DNA of 64,000 nucleotides from Ascarosepion bandense (GCA_037127315.1 JBBBDQ010001273.1:3023501-3087500); one strand, 5' to 3'; positions 28,768 to 42,026 are shown, counted from the first letter of the stretch. Program-made: numbers and translations. Notes: a model not told the origin generated them from the sequence alone.

Positions 28768-29650
28768 CAACTCTTCTTCTTATTCTATGTGCCCTATCTC
28801 TTCAGGACGTAGGGTATCATGGTTTTCCACGTCTCCCTATCCCTTGTTGCTCTTAGTATGTTTGCTCCTCTTACTCCTGGCAACCCACGTTCTGTCATCC
28901 ACCTGATCAGGCCCTGCAAATATGTTATCCGCTGCCTTACTAGGTCTCTCTTTCCTTCTATCTGACCAGTCAGTATCAGGTTCTCCAAGCTCTCTTTCCT
29001 CAGTGCATGTCCCAGGAACTTCAGTTGTCTCTTCCTGATGCTCAGTATTAATTTCCTTTTTGTTGATATTCTTTCCATCACCTCATCGTTGCCTGCATGC
29101 TCAGTCCACGATATCGGCAGCATCTTTCTGTAGAACCACATTTCCGCTGCTTCCAGTTTTGTCCTCATTTTCGATGATATTGTCCAGCATTCACTGCCGT
29201 ATTGAAGAACTGACATCACATAGCAATCCAGCACTCTTTTCTTTGTTTCTAGTGAAATTTTCCTGTGTGTTAGTACTTTACTCAGCTTCTGTAACACGTC
29301 CTTTGCCATGCCAATTCGTCTTCGAATCTCTGTGTCGCACTTTCTATCTCCTGTTAGAAAACTTCCTAGGTATTTAAATATTTGTACTTGCTTGATTCTG
29401 GTATCCCCCACCTGTATTTGACATTTCGGCTTGCACCTTTTGCTGATGACCATGCATTCAGTTTTCTTAAATTTTATTTGTAGTCCTTTTTTGTCACTCT
29501 CCACCGCTAAATTCTGTAGGAGGTCTTGTAGTTTCCTTTACGTGTCTGCAATAAGCACTGTATCGTCTGCATACCTTATGTTGTTCAAGTTGTGGCCTCC
29601 AATAATAAATTCTGGCGTGTCATCTAGGGTCCTCAAAATATTCTCGCTTT
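28768..29650 (-). mobile_element. LINE 3' remnant (FLGH-type RT family), best copy
   Basis: Minus strand. The RT palm begins INNIRYADDTVLIADT (motif C), a TAA interrupts at about 29540, then a 236-codon open frame follows: GLQIKFKKTECMVISKR, CQIQVGDTRIKQVQIFKYLG, TEIRRRIGMAKDVLQKLSKV, VLQYGSECWTISSKM, EMWFYRKMLPISWTEHAGND and KRQLKFLGHALRKESLENLI. The terminus MIPYVLKR is followed by AGGGCACATAGAATAAGAAG. It represents the RT thumb and C-terminal region of a LINE also present at 2598-3310, 18365-19235 and 59045-59195. All copies are 5'-truncated. Confidence 0.85.
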
Positions 29651-29769
29651 ACAAGCCAACTCACCCTACTATAAAGTCGACAAAATCAAATGCAAATAAC
29701 ACGCATGCGCGAAATTAAAATATAAAATGACGATAATTTGCTAATCGCACCCAATATATGCTTATAATA

Positions 29770-29814
29770 TCACACACACACGCACACGCACACGCACACG
29801 CACACATACACACG

Positions 29815-29896
<82 letters not shown>

Positions 29897-29900
29897 ATAT
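29770..29900. repeat. (CA)n microsatellite
   Basis: CACG/CACA repeats followed by about 32 pure CA units and a short TA tract. Confidence 0.95.
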
Positions 29901-32744
29901 TGCAAATTGAGATTTGGTGATAATAAAATATTACTGGATGTGGAATAACAGAACTATAATTTATATGTTAATAACAAACATACATTCTTTTCATCAGTCG
30001 TACAACACAATGATAGTTGAGCTGTCCATATTTTATATAGGCTGTGTTTCAGAAAGTAATAGATGTAAAAAATATAAATTAAGTGTAAACAAAATCAAAT
30101 AAATAAGAATTTATAAACATAGGTACGTTCACAAAAATGCAATAGCTAACGTTTAAAATGAATGATAATCATAATGAAAATATTTCTTGAAGTATTTATT
30201 TTAGGTTTAATTTCAAGTCGATAGTGGAAATTTAATATCAGCAAGAACCGATATACTCTGCTCTATTTCAAAACAAATTTAAATTGACTGAAAGGAGATT
30301 TCGTTTTGAAATTTTAATCTTTTCAAAATTTAACGTCATTATTTGCAAACTATTAAAAAATGTTAATCTCTTAATTAAAAATCTTCTGTAAAAATATACT
30401 TTTTAAAATCTTTATTTGTGGACTATTAGCTGATTTAAAGTATACTTAATATGATTTGAAACAACTATTATTTAAATAATTTAATTTAAAGCATAAATGA
30501 ATTTTTAACACGATGATATCTTCTTTATTTATGTTGACAGATTTTTAACATTTTTGTAATAGCTCAATGACAAATCTTTATCTAATGTTATTCTATCCTC
30601 ACCCCCGTAGAGCAAGTGCCTTTTAAATATTTAAATGTTTTATTGAATTTTTTGAGAGTTTGGTCTCTAGAGTTACTATAGCTGTCTCTCTTATTTTTAT
30701 AATAATATCATGTATAGACGACCGAATTTATAAAAAATAGAACATTTATAAACATACAAAAACAATTCAAAATTCTTTCAAAAATACTCGAATTCGCTAG
30801 AAGGTAATAAGCTTTAACATATATGATTAGTAAATATAGTTTTACTTAATAAAAATATTCGCTAAGAGCTACAGCAATGACACTGAATTATCAAAGATTT
30901 AAAATTTAATTATGTTATTCTGATTAAAATTGTTAAAAAAATTTTTTAAATTTATAAAGATTTATTTTATTGAAAATCTTTTTGTCTTAAGACAATGTCT
31001 TTAATAAATATAATTCATAAAAAGAAATACAAGCTTCTCGAATTAAACGATGTCATAGTGTCATTGCACTTATGATTTTACTATTCAGAGCAGATTTTCG
31101 ATAAAACGGGGTTGAATTTCATAAAGATAAACTGATGATTTAAATTCTTTAAAGAGTTCCTTTTTTAACTAATATAGTCACTAAAATTATCTTGCAGAAT
31201 TTCTCGTGTTTTCAGAAAATCTAATAAGTTGTATGAAATAAATGTAAAAAATATTTTTACCAAGATTTTTTAAAACAGTATATTTCTTAAATAATTTTAA
31301 TAGTTTGTGTATAAGTCCTGAACGTTTCATCAAAATACGAGAATTATTTCAAAATTAATGTCATTCGCAACAAAAAAGTTGAAATTTTTCCATGCTACTT
31401 CATAGTACATTAGCTGACACAAGAAAAATAAGATTTTTATTAAAAATCTTAAATATTCCAAAGAGTATTAAAAAAATAATTAAATATTAAGAAATACTTT
31501 GATTTGTGCTGTTAATAATGACAAATATTTCGACGATAAAATTTTGTTTTCATTAAGTTTTGAGTATTTTCTCATCACTTTATGCTAAGTTTTAGCAATT
31601 TTGTGGAGCTATATATAAACATAAAATGACAAACATATACGCAATTAGATAATATGGATTTCTCTATTATCATTATAGTCCGGTATATATCAAAATTTAA
31701 ATAATTTAATGTCCAGTTATCAATCACTTGGTAATACCGTTATCAGGTTTTCAATGTGTTTTCTTCTTAAAGCTTTATTTTCTTTTTTTAAATTAGTTTT
31801 GCATCAGTGAAATCAAAGTTATGTCTAACATCAATACAAAATGAGAGAGTTAGATCGTTTATCCAAAAGCAAAACGTTATGTTCGTAGCTGCGGACTTTT
31901 ACATCACGTGATATCTCACCCATTCTTAAAGAATCTAACTTATATCTAATTCAAAGAATATATGCTTTAAAAGTCCAGCCATAAATTAGAATATTGTGAC
32001 TCCCTGGCTGCGTTGGCCTGACTTCACAATGGTGCAGATATTAAAACACCCACTACACAGGCACACGTACACTATAACGAACACCCATTGCACTGCGATG
32101 GCCATTTAGACAAGCAGGAACGCTCACATATTTACATACATATAGAATAATCTACTGTAAGTATCTACACTAAATTATTGAAGAAACAGAATAGTATGAA
32201 GAAAAATGTCCCAAACTTAATAAAGACGAACTTTTTCTATGAAAATTATTATTAAGAGGAAAAATCGAGTTATTTTTTAATTATTTTAAAAAGATTTTTT
32301 AATCCTTTCTATCACGATTGAAATTTGGATAAAATCTTGTTTTTATTTTCGTAATTGGGGTGCTAAATCCTTACGAGAGTTTACAATGGAGAACGTAATA
32401 TCACATAATTCACTTTTTCCAGTGATAAACACATTAATTTGGAAATTCTGGCAAAAATCAAATAATAGTCGGATTTTAATGAAACTTCCAGGAATGATTT
32501 ACAAGTGAATTAAATTATTTTAAAAATAATAATTTTTAAAAATATTGGTAAAAATATTTTTTACATCTGTTACCAACCTCCACGTAAGTTCCTGAAATTT
32601 CAAGAAATTAAATTCTGTAGGCGAAAATGGTTTTATTAATTAAAAGCAGGACGAATTGAGGAGTGTAAATCATGTGGAAAAGTTACAATGATCAACTCAG
32701 TTTTTAAAAATAGTTTTATTCTAAATTTCATGTTATAAATAAAT
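29901..32744. other. Long AT-rich non-coding block
   Basis: About 2.8 kb of very AT-rich DNA (long A and T runs, few CpG) without ORFs, microsatellites or RNA motifs I can support. Texture and word use resemble the dispersed repeat that follows, so much of it may be one old repeat. Confidence 0.5.
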
Positions 32745-33105
32745 AATACTTGTGTAAATCAGATTAATTTAACAGTAGATTCTTTAATTTTCAAAAAAAT
32801 AATGAGTCACAGTTGTATATTTTATTTTGCAAGTTTTTTTTAATCCGAAAATTAACTTCACAAATCTGTCGAACGCTCAAAGATGGCCGAAAAATTGAAA
32901 AATTAAAAAACAGCTCAAAACTTTTAATCAATATAATTTCTGTTTAAAATACACCAGACTATTTTGCTTATTGGAAATAGTAAACTTGATAATTTATCTT
33001 TTAATTAAAACTAAGATAAAAACTTCAAGAAAACTTTTTTCTTGTTAAAAATTCAATTTAAAATTTAGAAATAAAACATGAGTGGAAGTACCTAATCTAC
33101 GATTT
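32745..33105 (+). repeat. Dispersed AT-rich repeat, copy 2
   Basis: Aligns with 681-1045 in the same orientation; see that entry for shared landmarks. Ends ATGAGTGGAAGTACCTAA. Confidence 0.6.
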
Positions 33106-33254
33106 TAATACACGTGATAAATGCCTGACTAATGAGAGCTGACCCAAACAAAATTGAAAATACCCGTGATTTTGCCTTTTTGTTTGTTGTTTTCTGTCGA
33201 TCTTTGACGAAGTTTTGATGTTACATTGATATACGTTTCCCAACTGGTCTTTAT

Positions 33255-33255
<1 letters not shown>

Positions 33256-33344
<89 letters not shown>
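33256..33344. repeat. (CA)n-(TA)n-(TG)n palindromic microsatellite
   Basis: CA, then TA, then TG tracts in a row, making a self-complementary ~90-bp hairpin sequence. Confidence 0.95.
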
Positions 33345-33345
<1 letters not shown>

Positions 33346-33429
33346 TGTTTTTAGTGATTTTGTTTGCGGAAGTGTATGCGTTAAAGGATCCCCTTATAGT
33401 TGACATAGCTTTACCGTTCCGATTCCAAT

Positions 33430-33760
33430 ATTTTCTCCCTGCGTTTTGGACTTCACTCATTCAGTCTTTCTTCTCTTGTCTTTCTTTCCTATTTCCTTTC
33501 AGAAACTTTCTTCTCTTCTGTCGTTTTTCTCTTGTTTTTCTTCTCCTTCTCTGTTGTGCTCTTCTTGTAGTCTTTCATGCGTTTCTTCTTGTTTAGGATA
33601 TTCTTCTAGAATTTTTCAAACGATTTTTGTCTTTTTTTCATTCTTTTTTTATTCTCAACTTTTTCTTTCTTTCAACATTGCAGACTTATTAACTTTTCTT
33701 TTATTGTTTTCGTCTCCTTCAATTAACATTAGAGTTGTTTTTTTTTAGTTTTTTTTTAAT
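33430..33760. repeat. Pyrimidine-rich low-complexity tract
   Basis: CTTTCTTCTC- and TTTTTC-rich sequence. The Ser/Phe/Leu-rich frames here are composition artefacts. Confidence 0.75.
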
Positions 33761-34158
33761 CCGGCATATTAAAAAGCGATGGACATGCGTATTACCATGT
33801 TTGGCTAAAATATTAACTCAAACACAATGATTTCCGGCGATTTTTAAGCCAGTCAGACGTATTCCTGTCAAAATCCGCGCAAACTTTTTGTCCGTTTATT
33901 TGAAAAGAAAGCAGCTTTTTTTCTTGACGATGGACGTCGGGGAATGTGGAGTGGCTTCTGGCTAAACATTCCCGTTTCTACCGTTAGCCTCCGTCAAAAG
34001 CTGTTCCTTTTAAAAAAGACGGTACTTTTGACGTGAAGGACTCTTTACAAGCTGCAGTCAACTCTCGTCAGCGACATATTGAAATGGATCTCTCGTAATT
34101 CAGCGGACAGACAGTTGTAAATAAAGATTAGATAGAAGAGACATATTTAAGTAAATAC

Positions 34159-34190
<32 letters not shown>

Positions 34191-34355
34191 AAGAGAGTTC
34201 TAAAATGTCATCAATACGATTCACTTCCTAAAATCTGACCAAATGACAATATATATATATATATATATATATTAATCTGTTTCATTCCAAGCAAGACAGT
34301 AAAGCCACTAAGACAGAAGATGTTACTGCGAGTTGTAGGATTAAGAACAGAAACA
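33761..34355. other. Non-coding with two short (TA)n tracts
   Basis: (TA)n at about 34159-34178 (followed by GA repeats) and 34250-34272. No other feature recognised. Confidence 0.45.
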
Positions 34356-34359
34356 TTAG

Positions 34360-36900
34360 TGAGCGGAAAAAAAGAAAAGAGTGGTCAGAACAGAAGATAG
34401 CAATTAACACTGCATTTAAATTTTGGGAGATTACCATTAGCTGAAAAGTATGAAGCAGGAAGGGAATGCCACTGATGATATATGCGAGAAAAAGAAACTG
34501 TTAACGTAGAAATGAGGGCTATAAATAACCAGCTCAGATGTAAATTGATGAGATCTCGACGTCAGGCTAGTAGTGGGCTTAAATTAAAAACTTTAGATAC
34601 CATAACGAAGAACTTATCCCAACAATTACAGTAAAAACTTTGTAGAAATTTTGTAGAAAATTGACCGGAAGGCAACCTTATGGCAGTGGGAAAGTGACTG
34701 AATCTCAACCTTCAGATCAGGACCCATAATGTTGATTTATTTTTCAGATATTATCAAAAGCTCAAGGTAAATAACAGAGACAACGGACCATATTTGGCAG
34801 CAATATTCTAAGTATGGAAGAATGGTAGACTTATAAATATGAATAATAGTTACTTTACTGCTGCATAAAGGAAGAGAAGGGTCGCTCAGATGATTCATGG
34901 TGAGAAGTTTCCTTTGGAATCATTAAAATTAAGAAGTCATCTTTTGCCCCGATTAACAACGGACTTGAGGTCCTTTTGGGCATCGGCTGCCATTTTGACT
35001 TTGGCAGAGGGATCAACCATACTGCTGAGACAAGAGTAAATGGTTATATCATTATCGTAGATACCAAGTTTAGAGGTAATGCCACCAGGAAGATCAGTAA
35101 TGAAAATTAAACACATAGTAGGACTAAAGGTAGAGTACTGGGGAACACCCGCGTAGTACGAACGGATCTAAACAAGAGGTCATTCAGGATAGATTTTATT
35201 TCACGATTTGATAGGAAAGACTAAATCAATTCAAGACACCGTAACTCCTGCGGAGAAGACCTGAATGCTAAACCCCGTTAAAAGCTGTCGAGATGTTCAA
35301 AGATACAGCACGAGCTTTACCGTTTTTATCAAGAGGATGATAGAGTCTTTCAGCAATTGCCTTCAATATATTAGCAGTTAATCTGGGGAAAGGAAAACCG
35401 TATTTAGCCAGTCAGTTAAGTGTCATAAGTTATAGACGTTTAGGCGATCATGTCTCGAAAGATACATGACTGACTGGGAAGACGATTTTCCTGCAGTAGG
35501 TTGCATTATTTTCTGCAGTAGACTGGTTCCCAACCAAGTCTATAGAACTCAATCTGTCCTGATATTTAACCCACAGCTGGAGGGCGAAGAGACGGATTAA
35601 TACGTTCCTCAAGTGTATTTTTGCGTAAGTGAATACAACGAATTTAACAGGAATTCGAACACGGTTCTACGATTTCTTGTTCCGATATCTACTGTACCAT
35701 GAAAAAATAACCAGCGATGAACCAGTTCTGCATTAATTACGGCCCCTAACAGTTTCTCAAAAAGTGGTAGTTGGAAGACTCGGTCGGTTCACCCAAGTTC
35801 TTAAAAACTAGAACAACAAATGATGACTACCAGCAGCAGGCATCGAATCATTTATTATGCAGTTTAAAGAGAACAGGAGCCAGCTCGCGGGCATATTTCT
35901 TAATGACTATTATAGGGATACCATGGAAACTCAGAGTACCAAGTGGGAAGTTAGGAAAGAATACGCTAGCCAGATGAGTCAAGAGTTTATAGGTAAAAGC
36001 ATTCAACTTTATCAGCAGAGAATGTTAAGATCTCAAAAGAATTGAAGATGGGAAGAATAGAGGCTTTACATTTATTTATTACTATCCGACAGTCATCCCG
36101 AGCACCTAAATTGTTAGATTCAATACGGTGCCTCATTCCCTTGACAAATAGGGAATCAGCTTCTTTGGGGACTTGCTTATATTTATTATGTGCAGCAACG
36201 AATATGTGCCTTTTTTATGAGAGGTCTCTCGCTGGTATAGCCGAAAAAAGTGTGTTAAATCGCCAGAGCATACGCATGTGAGCCAAGAACAGGACTGAGG
36301 TTTCACTTATTACGTCAGAAAAGGAATGAAAGAATTCATGCTGTCTTTGACCCAGGAAGAAAACTCGATGGCGTAATTCTCATTTCGAAGTTTAAAGATG
36401 TCAGTCCAAGGGGTGTCACGAAGAAAATCACAGAGTGAGTCACAGTCAGCATGTTGGTAACGGAAAGTGTCTTATGATTAGCTCCTGTTTATTAGATGTT
36501 TGGAACGAAATATCAATAGATGCCACAAGAGGGACCTGAGTTACCAACAGCGCAGTGTTCCAAAGCTCGACAAAAGCAAGGAGAGAAGGTAAAAAATAAA
36601 TCACGCAGAGAGGATTGTATCTCGGTTTTGGCAGTGAAACGATTAGGGAAATTCACGATTTGAGTGAGGGATTCGGCAATGGAAAATTGAATACCAGCAA
36701 TATCAGTACATTTCAATTGTTTAATTCACGTGTCATGATATGTATTAAATTTGCCGAAGACGCAGATGGATAGAAAGTGAGGTCTTTTTTGATACTGTCA
36801 GAGATTAAGTCTAATATACTGGGAAGAGGCGGGGCGATTAAAGAAAATTGATAATTAACAGTTTAATAACAAAGGACAAAAAGATATGAAAGTGTTGTCT
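34360..36900 (-). mobile_element. CR1/Jockey-like LINE, 3' two-thirds, decayed (minus strand)
   Basis: Minus strand, in order: CDFLRDTPWTDIFKLRNENY (linker after the endonuclease), HNKYKQVPKEAD, IPIIVIKKYARELAPVL, VFKNLGEPTESSNY (RT start), then an inserted SINE at 35410-35700. It continues YGFPFPRLTANIL, LDKNGKARAVSLNISTAFNG (motif A region), ITDLPGGITSKLGIYDNDIT (motif C, YADD reduced to YDND), SVVNRGKR, IYKSTILPYLEYCCQIW and SRIYHQWHSLPAS..FKCSVN at the C-terminus. All in broken frames. Same family as 55155-56605 and 61330-62345 but older. Confidence 0.75.
35410..35700 (-). mobile_element. tRNA-derived SINE, family 1, inside the LINE
   Basis: The minus-strand copy starts ATGGTACAGTAGATATCGGA (A-box region) with GTGTTCGAATTCC as B-box, the central CACTTACGCAAAAATAC block, and the 3' GATCGCCTAAACGTCTATAAC. 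It splits the RT frame of the surrounding LINE, so it is younger than that LINE insertion. Diverged by perhaps 15% from the best copies by eye. Confidence 0.8.
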
Positions 36901-38090
36901 GGTGCTTCAAGAGGAAATTCCCTGGTCATCGGAACATTATCCCTGACGTAAGCACCATGGCCATGCATGTATGTACTGGAATTTTTCGGCAGTGGAACTA
37001 AGTAGTCAGTTGCCGCAATGGAATAATTAAAATTGGTTTAACAAAAGGCAAAAATATCTGCCGACAATTCCAAGAGAAAAGATTCTACTCAGCAGAAGTT
37101 GTAACGGATGCCACGAATATATGAGAATTAAAGGTTGAGAGGGTATGTGGCTTTTTATTTACTGGTTGTTTTTCGTTTCGTTATGTTTCTCATAAGATTT
37201 GTGTTGAGAATAGACCACCATAACTATCATTATCCATCGCAATACAAACACATCGGAGCATGACTGAGAACAAAGCATAATCTAGCCTTAGGGTTGTTCT
37301 CTGGAAATGCTTACTGGTGCACCTACTCATGCGCAACATGGCAGTACAAATACCCCGATATTATGTAATTGTTGATCAGAGCAGTATCTCTAAGCGCTAC
37401 CAATGAACTGAGGCACCTAAGTACCAGTTTGAAGCAGCAGCCAGCAAAATATTAACCCCGTACCCTCATAACTGAATGTTACAGCAACTGATTAGTCTGA
37501 TCACAAAAAGTTAAGACAGTTCAATCATTAAGACTCTTGTAAAAGAAAGAAAGAACCAGTACATTATATCCTGAACCGGAAACAGATGATCCTCTACTCT
37601 TTTTTATTAGATGTAAAAGGAGAGTTGTCTGAACGAGAGGTGAGACTGTCTACACCTGTTAACCTGTTCGCAGTACAGGGGCTCAAGTGACTTTATCTAG
37701 ACGCCAACTCTATGAAGGTTGCTAAAAAATTCTGAAGACCGTAAACAGGCCAGGAGAGATTATCCACATGATTAATATTCTGAAGAAATGTAGCGTACAT
37801 AAATAATGATTTTCGGGGATAGAATTTTGACTAAAGTATTAAGAGATATTTTATTCAGTTTCAACGTAATTCTAATGTCTAAAAAAATGCAGTTGTATAA
37901 AATACTAAAGAGTTCATATTCAGTTATGATTTAGTATAAGTTCTGTTGTCTACTATCAACTAAAGAACCGGAATGATAAAATTTACTCTTGTCATTTCAA
38001 TTTAAACAGATTTGAAGGTGCGGCTGAACTTAAAATTTTAATAATTAATAACAATGGAGAAAATTAAAGGAAGGCAAAGTAAAGAACCGT

Positions 38091-38093
<3 letters not shown>
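36901..38093. other. Non-coding, nothing recognised
   Basis: May include the 5' part of the adjoining LINE in unrecognisable form. No readable domain, SINE box pair or microsatellite was found. Confidence 0.4.

Positions 38094-38144
<51 letters not shown>
38094..38144. repeat. (TA)n microsatellite
   Basis: About 25 TA units. Confidence 0.95.
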
Positions 38145-38146
<2 letters not shown>

Positions 38147-38240
38147 CATAGTGATGATCCACGTATACTGTCTTAATATGTATAGGAAAAACTACTAAAA
38201 AAATACATTTTTAACCTAACAACTTTTTAGTATTTTTGCC

Positions 38241-38242
<2 letters not shown>

Positions 38243-38280
<38 letters not shown>

Positions 38281-38281
38281 T
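38243..38281. repeat. (TA)n-(CA)n microsatellite
   Basis: TA tract followed by a short CA tract. Confidence 0.95.
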
Positions 38282-39040
38282 TATTCAGTCATATTTTTGT
38301 TCAATTCTTTAGCCAGGTATTGAACTCAATTATTTGGGTTAACTCACTGGATTCAATGAACGCTTTTATCCTTAGGATCACGTGCCCTTCAATGTATAAA
38401 TATTTAGGATTTATAAACCTAATGTCTCCATAAATTTTTTAAGTATAAAGTGTCTGGTCAAGATTTTCAAGTGTACAAAATGACAAGTGACGAAATCTCC
38501 ACGCTTCCCCGGAGCCTAAGCTTATTTTAAGGTTATTTTGAGCTAGAATTGCTCATCGTCACACAACAAATTCAGTAAGCCAGTGAAGGAAATAATGGTC
38601 ATTGTTTTCTGGGATGCAACGGCTGTGCTACTTTTGTGTCTGTATGAACAGACAGCTTTCGCATAGGCCCCTAATTATTCATGTAAGTAGCCTACACAAA
38701 AAATTTAAATTATGATCGTTTAAGGTGTAAAACTGACAGTAAAATTGCAGTTTACATTTCATTACCTAGTATTTATATAGAGAGCGGCAAAAGTAACGCT
38801 CTTTTTGTTTCTAGCTGAGGTGAATAGTACGACGTGTAAAAATGGCATAGCCATCGCGATAGCCCCACAGACTTTCTTGTGAGACATAGAGAAAAATATT
38901 GTTTACAGATCTAAGTAGAAGGAAATTTCTAAATTAAAACGAGAAATTAAAAAATAAACTTTGAAAGTAATGTATAAATGTTTCTGATGGTTTGTAGAAG
39001 TGTTGTCGATAAATTTCAGCATTGTATTAAACATAAAAGG
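38282..39040. other. Non-coding, nothing recognised
   Basis: No feature supported. Confidence 0.45.
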
Positions 39041-39044
39041 AAGC

Positions 39045-39360
39045 ATGGCTCAGTAGATATAGACGTTGGTTAATTCATGTGACTTGAACCCAAAGAGTCG
39101 TGCGTTCAATACCAGGCTGCAGCAGTGGTGAAGAAGTAACTTACAGGGTTAGAGGGAGATAACTCATGACTACCAGAAAAGGCTCTAGGCAAGGAATAAG
39201 AACGATATACTCCAGTAGTTGCAATAAAGTGTTCAGTTCGAAATTCCTGGCACCTGAATTAGGCCGGGGTGTACAACGACCAAAATGTCGTACAAATGGC
39301 AACAAAGATAAGGACAATAGTCCGAATAATGTAAATACTATAAAGAATCATGTTTCGATG
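39045..39360 (+). mobile_element. tRNA-derived SINE, family 3
   Basis: GCATGGCTCAGTAGATATAG (A-box) and GTCGTGCGTTCAATACC (B-box) about 45 bp apart give a tRNA-like head. The body has GTTCAGTTCGAAATTCCTGG and ACGACCAAAATGTCGTAC (an inverted pair). It differs from both the Ceph-type and the hammerhead SINEs. Only one copy is seen here, so the 3' limit is uncertain. Confidence 0.55.
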
Positions 39361-39435
39361 TGACTATCATAAATTGGTATAATTTGTTTTTGTTCAATAA
39401 AATGTAATAAATAAAAAGGGCATTACTTTTGTGAA

Positions 39436-39456
39436 CTCTCTCTCTCTCTCTTTCTT

Positions 39457-39514
<58 letters not shown>
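39436..39514. repeat. (TC)n-(TA)n microsatellite
   Basis: CT-rich repeat followed by about 17 TA units. Confidence 0.95.
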
Positions 39515-39515
<1 letters not shown>

Positions 39516-39639
39516 AAGCATTAAAACCAAAAAAGTAAAAAACCAACACTCAATGACATAAACTATCAACTCGGTCTTAATGTGCTAAACGTTTTTGTAA
39601 AATAAATAAAAAATACCATCTCTATAGATACACATCCAA

Positions 39640-39855
39640 AAATCTACAGATGCAGTTAAAAATAAAATTTAAAATTAAACATCTTTAATAATGGCTAAAA
39701 AATAGCCGAAAGCGCTCGTATATGCGGAACATTTAGACAATTTTTACCCACTTTATGTCCACAAAAGGAAACACTTATAAGAACACAAGAGAAATTAAGT
39801 AAAATTTTAATCGCAGTTCCTTGTCAATCAGTGAGATTGCTGCCCAAATACACAA
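39640..39855 (+). mobile_element. PLE tail, plus strand
   Basis: TTTAATAATGGCTA-AAAAA-TAGCCGAAAGCGC hairpin at 39683-39712, then GCGGAACATTTAGACAATTT, ending GCTGCCCAAATACACA at (TA)n. It matches 9850-10045 (-) and 45790-45966 (+). A new PLE body starts directly after the TA tract, so the two lie in direct tandem. Confidence 0.7.
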
Positions 39856-39876
39856 TATATATATATATATATATGC
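39856..39876. repeat. (TA)n microsatellite
   Basis: A short TA tract separating a PLE tail from the next PLE body. Confidence 0.9.
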
Positions 39877-40627
39877 ATCTTCCACAGTGAACTAAAAAAC
39901 ATAAAACAGACACTCATCAACAATAATTTTCCTAACTACATAGTTGATGAACAAATACGACATTCCCTTACAAACCTGAACACGAAAAAAACACATGGTA
40001 ATAGCCCAACCAACCCCAAACATATCACCCTCTTATATCGTAGCCAAATGTACACCAACTACCAACTAGATGAAAATATAAAAAACTCATAAACTCTCCG
40101 ACAGACCCCAACAAAAGAATTAAATTTATCATATATTACGCTAAATCCACAACATCCAACTCAATCGTCCGCAACAACTCCTCCCCCACCGTTAGCGATT
40201 TGCAAAAAACAATGTAGTTTATAAATTCAAATGCCCCTTTCGAAAATGTATCTCTAACAAAATAAATAATACTTACATTGGACATACTACTAACTCGCTT
40301 TCGCGGAGACATACATTGCACTTAAATGAAAATTCTAACATATTCCGACATTTAAAACACCACGGCTATCAACACGTACTTCTTAGGAAAACACTTGTTG
40401 AAAATCCGCACATACTAAGACAAGAAAATAATAAACGAAAACTTAAAATTCTAGAAGCTATCTACATCAAACAGTTTAAACCTAGCCTAAATAAAATAAA
40501 TTTCGACACCTCTACTCACATACTTCAATGCCTATAATCGACGGGAGAGGTCATAGTTATTATACTTACCCCCGACACCATAGTAGCAGCAGTTCCCAGA
40601 CCAATCCTTCATGCCACTATACACTCA
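39877..40627 (+). mobile_element. 5'-truncated PLE: linker, GIY-YIG endonuclease, 3' UTR
   Basis: Readable segments in shifting frames: SELKNIKQTLINNNFPNYIV, HITLLYRSQMYTNYQLDENI (linker), then YLHWTYY-like GIY-YIG remains, and an open stretch 40316-40537 with LNENSNIFRHLKHHGYQH, LLRKTLVENPHIL and KILEAIYIKQFKPSLNKINF. Closely related to the endonuclease at 8941-9446 but with frameshifts. The 3' UTR runs into the palindromic element that starts at 40629. Confidence 0.75.
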
Positions 40628-40628
40628 A

Positions 40629-40650
40629 TATATTTGTATATATTAAACAT

Positions 40651-40687
<37 letters not shown>

Positions 40688-41380
40688 AGGATTAATTCAA
40701 AGATGTTGAATGGCCATTTCGATATGACGATCCCCACGGGGAGCGACACATCACCTCAGCAACAGAAAAAAACCTTTCAGAAACTGGAGAAAAATTAGTC
40801 TACTTTTCCTTTTTAAATAGATTGCAAAGAAATTAAAAAATAAATAATAATAAAATAAAAAAAAATATATAAAAAAAAATAAAATAAAATAAAAATAAAA
40901 ATAAAGGGAAAGAAAAAGAAAAGGAAAAAGAAAAAGAAAAGGATAGAATAAAATCAAATAAATAAGAAAAGAAAAAAAATGACATCGTCTGGGTTTGCAA
41001 AAAAAAGGGGAGAATGTAACTAAAAATTAACAGACCCCGTGTTGAATCATTTAAAGCAACACGGAAAAAAGTTGGTAAGAGAGATAAAAGAAGGAAGGGA
41101 GGGAAAAAGAAAGAAACTAAAGAAAAAAATTTTTTTTAAATATTACAGACGCTGGACAAATTCAAAAATCTAATTTCCCCAAAACGTTGAAGTATTAAAA
41201 AAGCCTTTACTTAAAAAGGCATAAATTATTGATAAAAGGGAATAAAAAGATATAGGATTTGAAATAAAATTATTTTTTTAAAAAAATTAGGTCATTTGAA
41301 ATTAAACTAAATAAAGACAATACTAGGTAAAAAAAAAAAAAAAAAAATTACAATTATTATATATACATATCAATAGAAGT

Positions 41381-41433
<53 letters not shown>

Positions 41434-41690
41434 TCATTTAACGAATAAGAATACATATATACATACACATACACACACATACATTCAATTTATTACACAC
41501 TAATATACATATACATGCGCATACACACATATACATATATATGCATGTGTGTGTACACACCTATATACAAAAAATTCATATAGACATAATATACATGTGT
41601 ACACATACATGCACACATATACACACACACGCACACACATAGACATAATATACATGTGTACACATACATGCACACATATACACACACACG

Positions 41691-41737
<47 letters not shown>

Positions 41738-41879
41738 TTTATGCACTCACACATACATATTAATGAATATTATGAAAAGGAGCATTTACATAGCTAAAAA
41801 AATTTTTTTTCCAAAATAACATATAGCCCACATACATAAATACATATATACAAATATGCACATCCACACACAAACATAC

Positions 41880-41925
<46 letters not shown>

Positions 41926-42026
41926 AAAATTAAAATTAAAAAATTTTTTAAAATAATAAAAAATTATAGAAAAATATAGAATTTAAAAATTAAAAATTAG
42001 AAGTTAAATTTTAAAATCCGCCCTAT
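40629..42026 (-). mobile_element. Left arm of palindromic PLE (3' UTR and tail, minus strand)
   Basis: Reverse-complementary to 43623-45141 over ~1.35 kb, with only scattered differences (microsatellite lengths, a 14-bp A/T indel near 40870, and a segment of about 150 bp present only in the right arm). From the inside it runs: the last codons of the endonuclease, A/T-rich sequence with A38, CA/TG and TA microsatellites, GGTTTTTTTCTGTTGCTGAG, CGATATGACGATCC, a (TA)n and finally ATTAAACATGAC. It is the genuine 3' UTR of the RT/endonuclease frame at 42004-43646. Confidence 0.8.

Noticed and set aside
41493..41797. Cys/Val/Tyr- and His/Thr/Ile-rich frames, mirrored at 43839-44143
   Set aside because: Translations of (TG)n/(CA)n and (TA)n microsatellites inside the palindrome arms.
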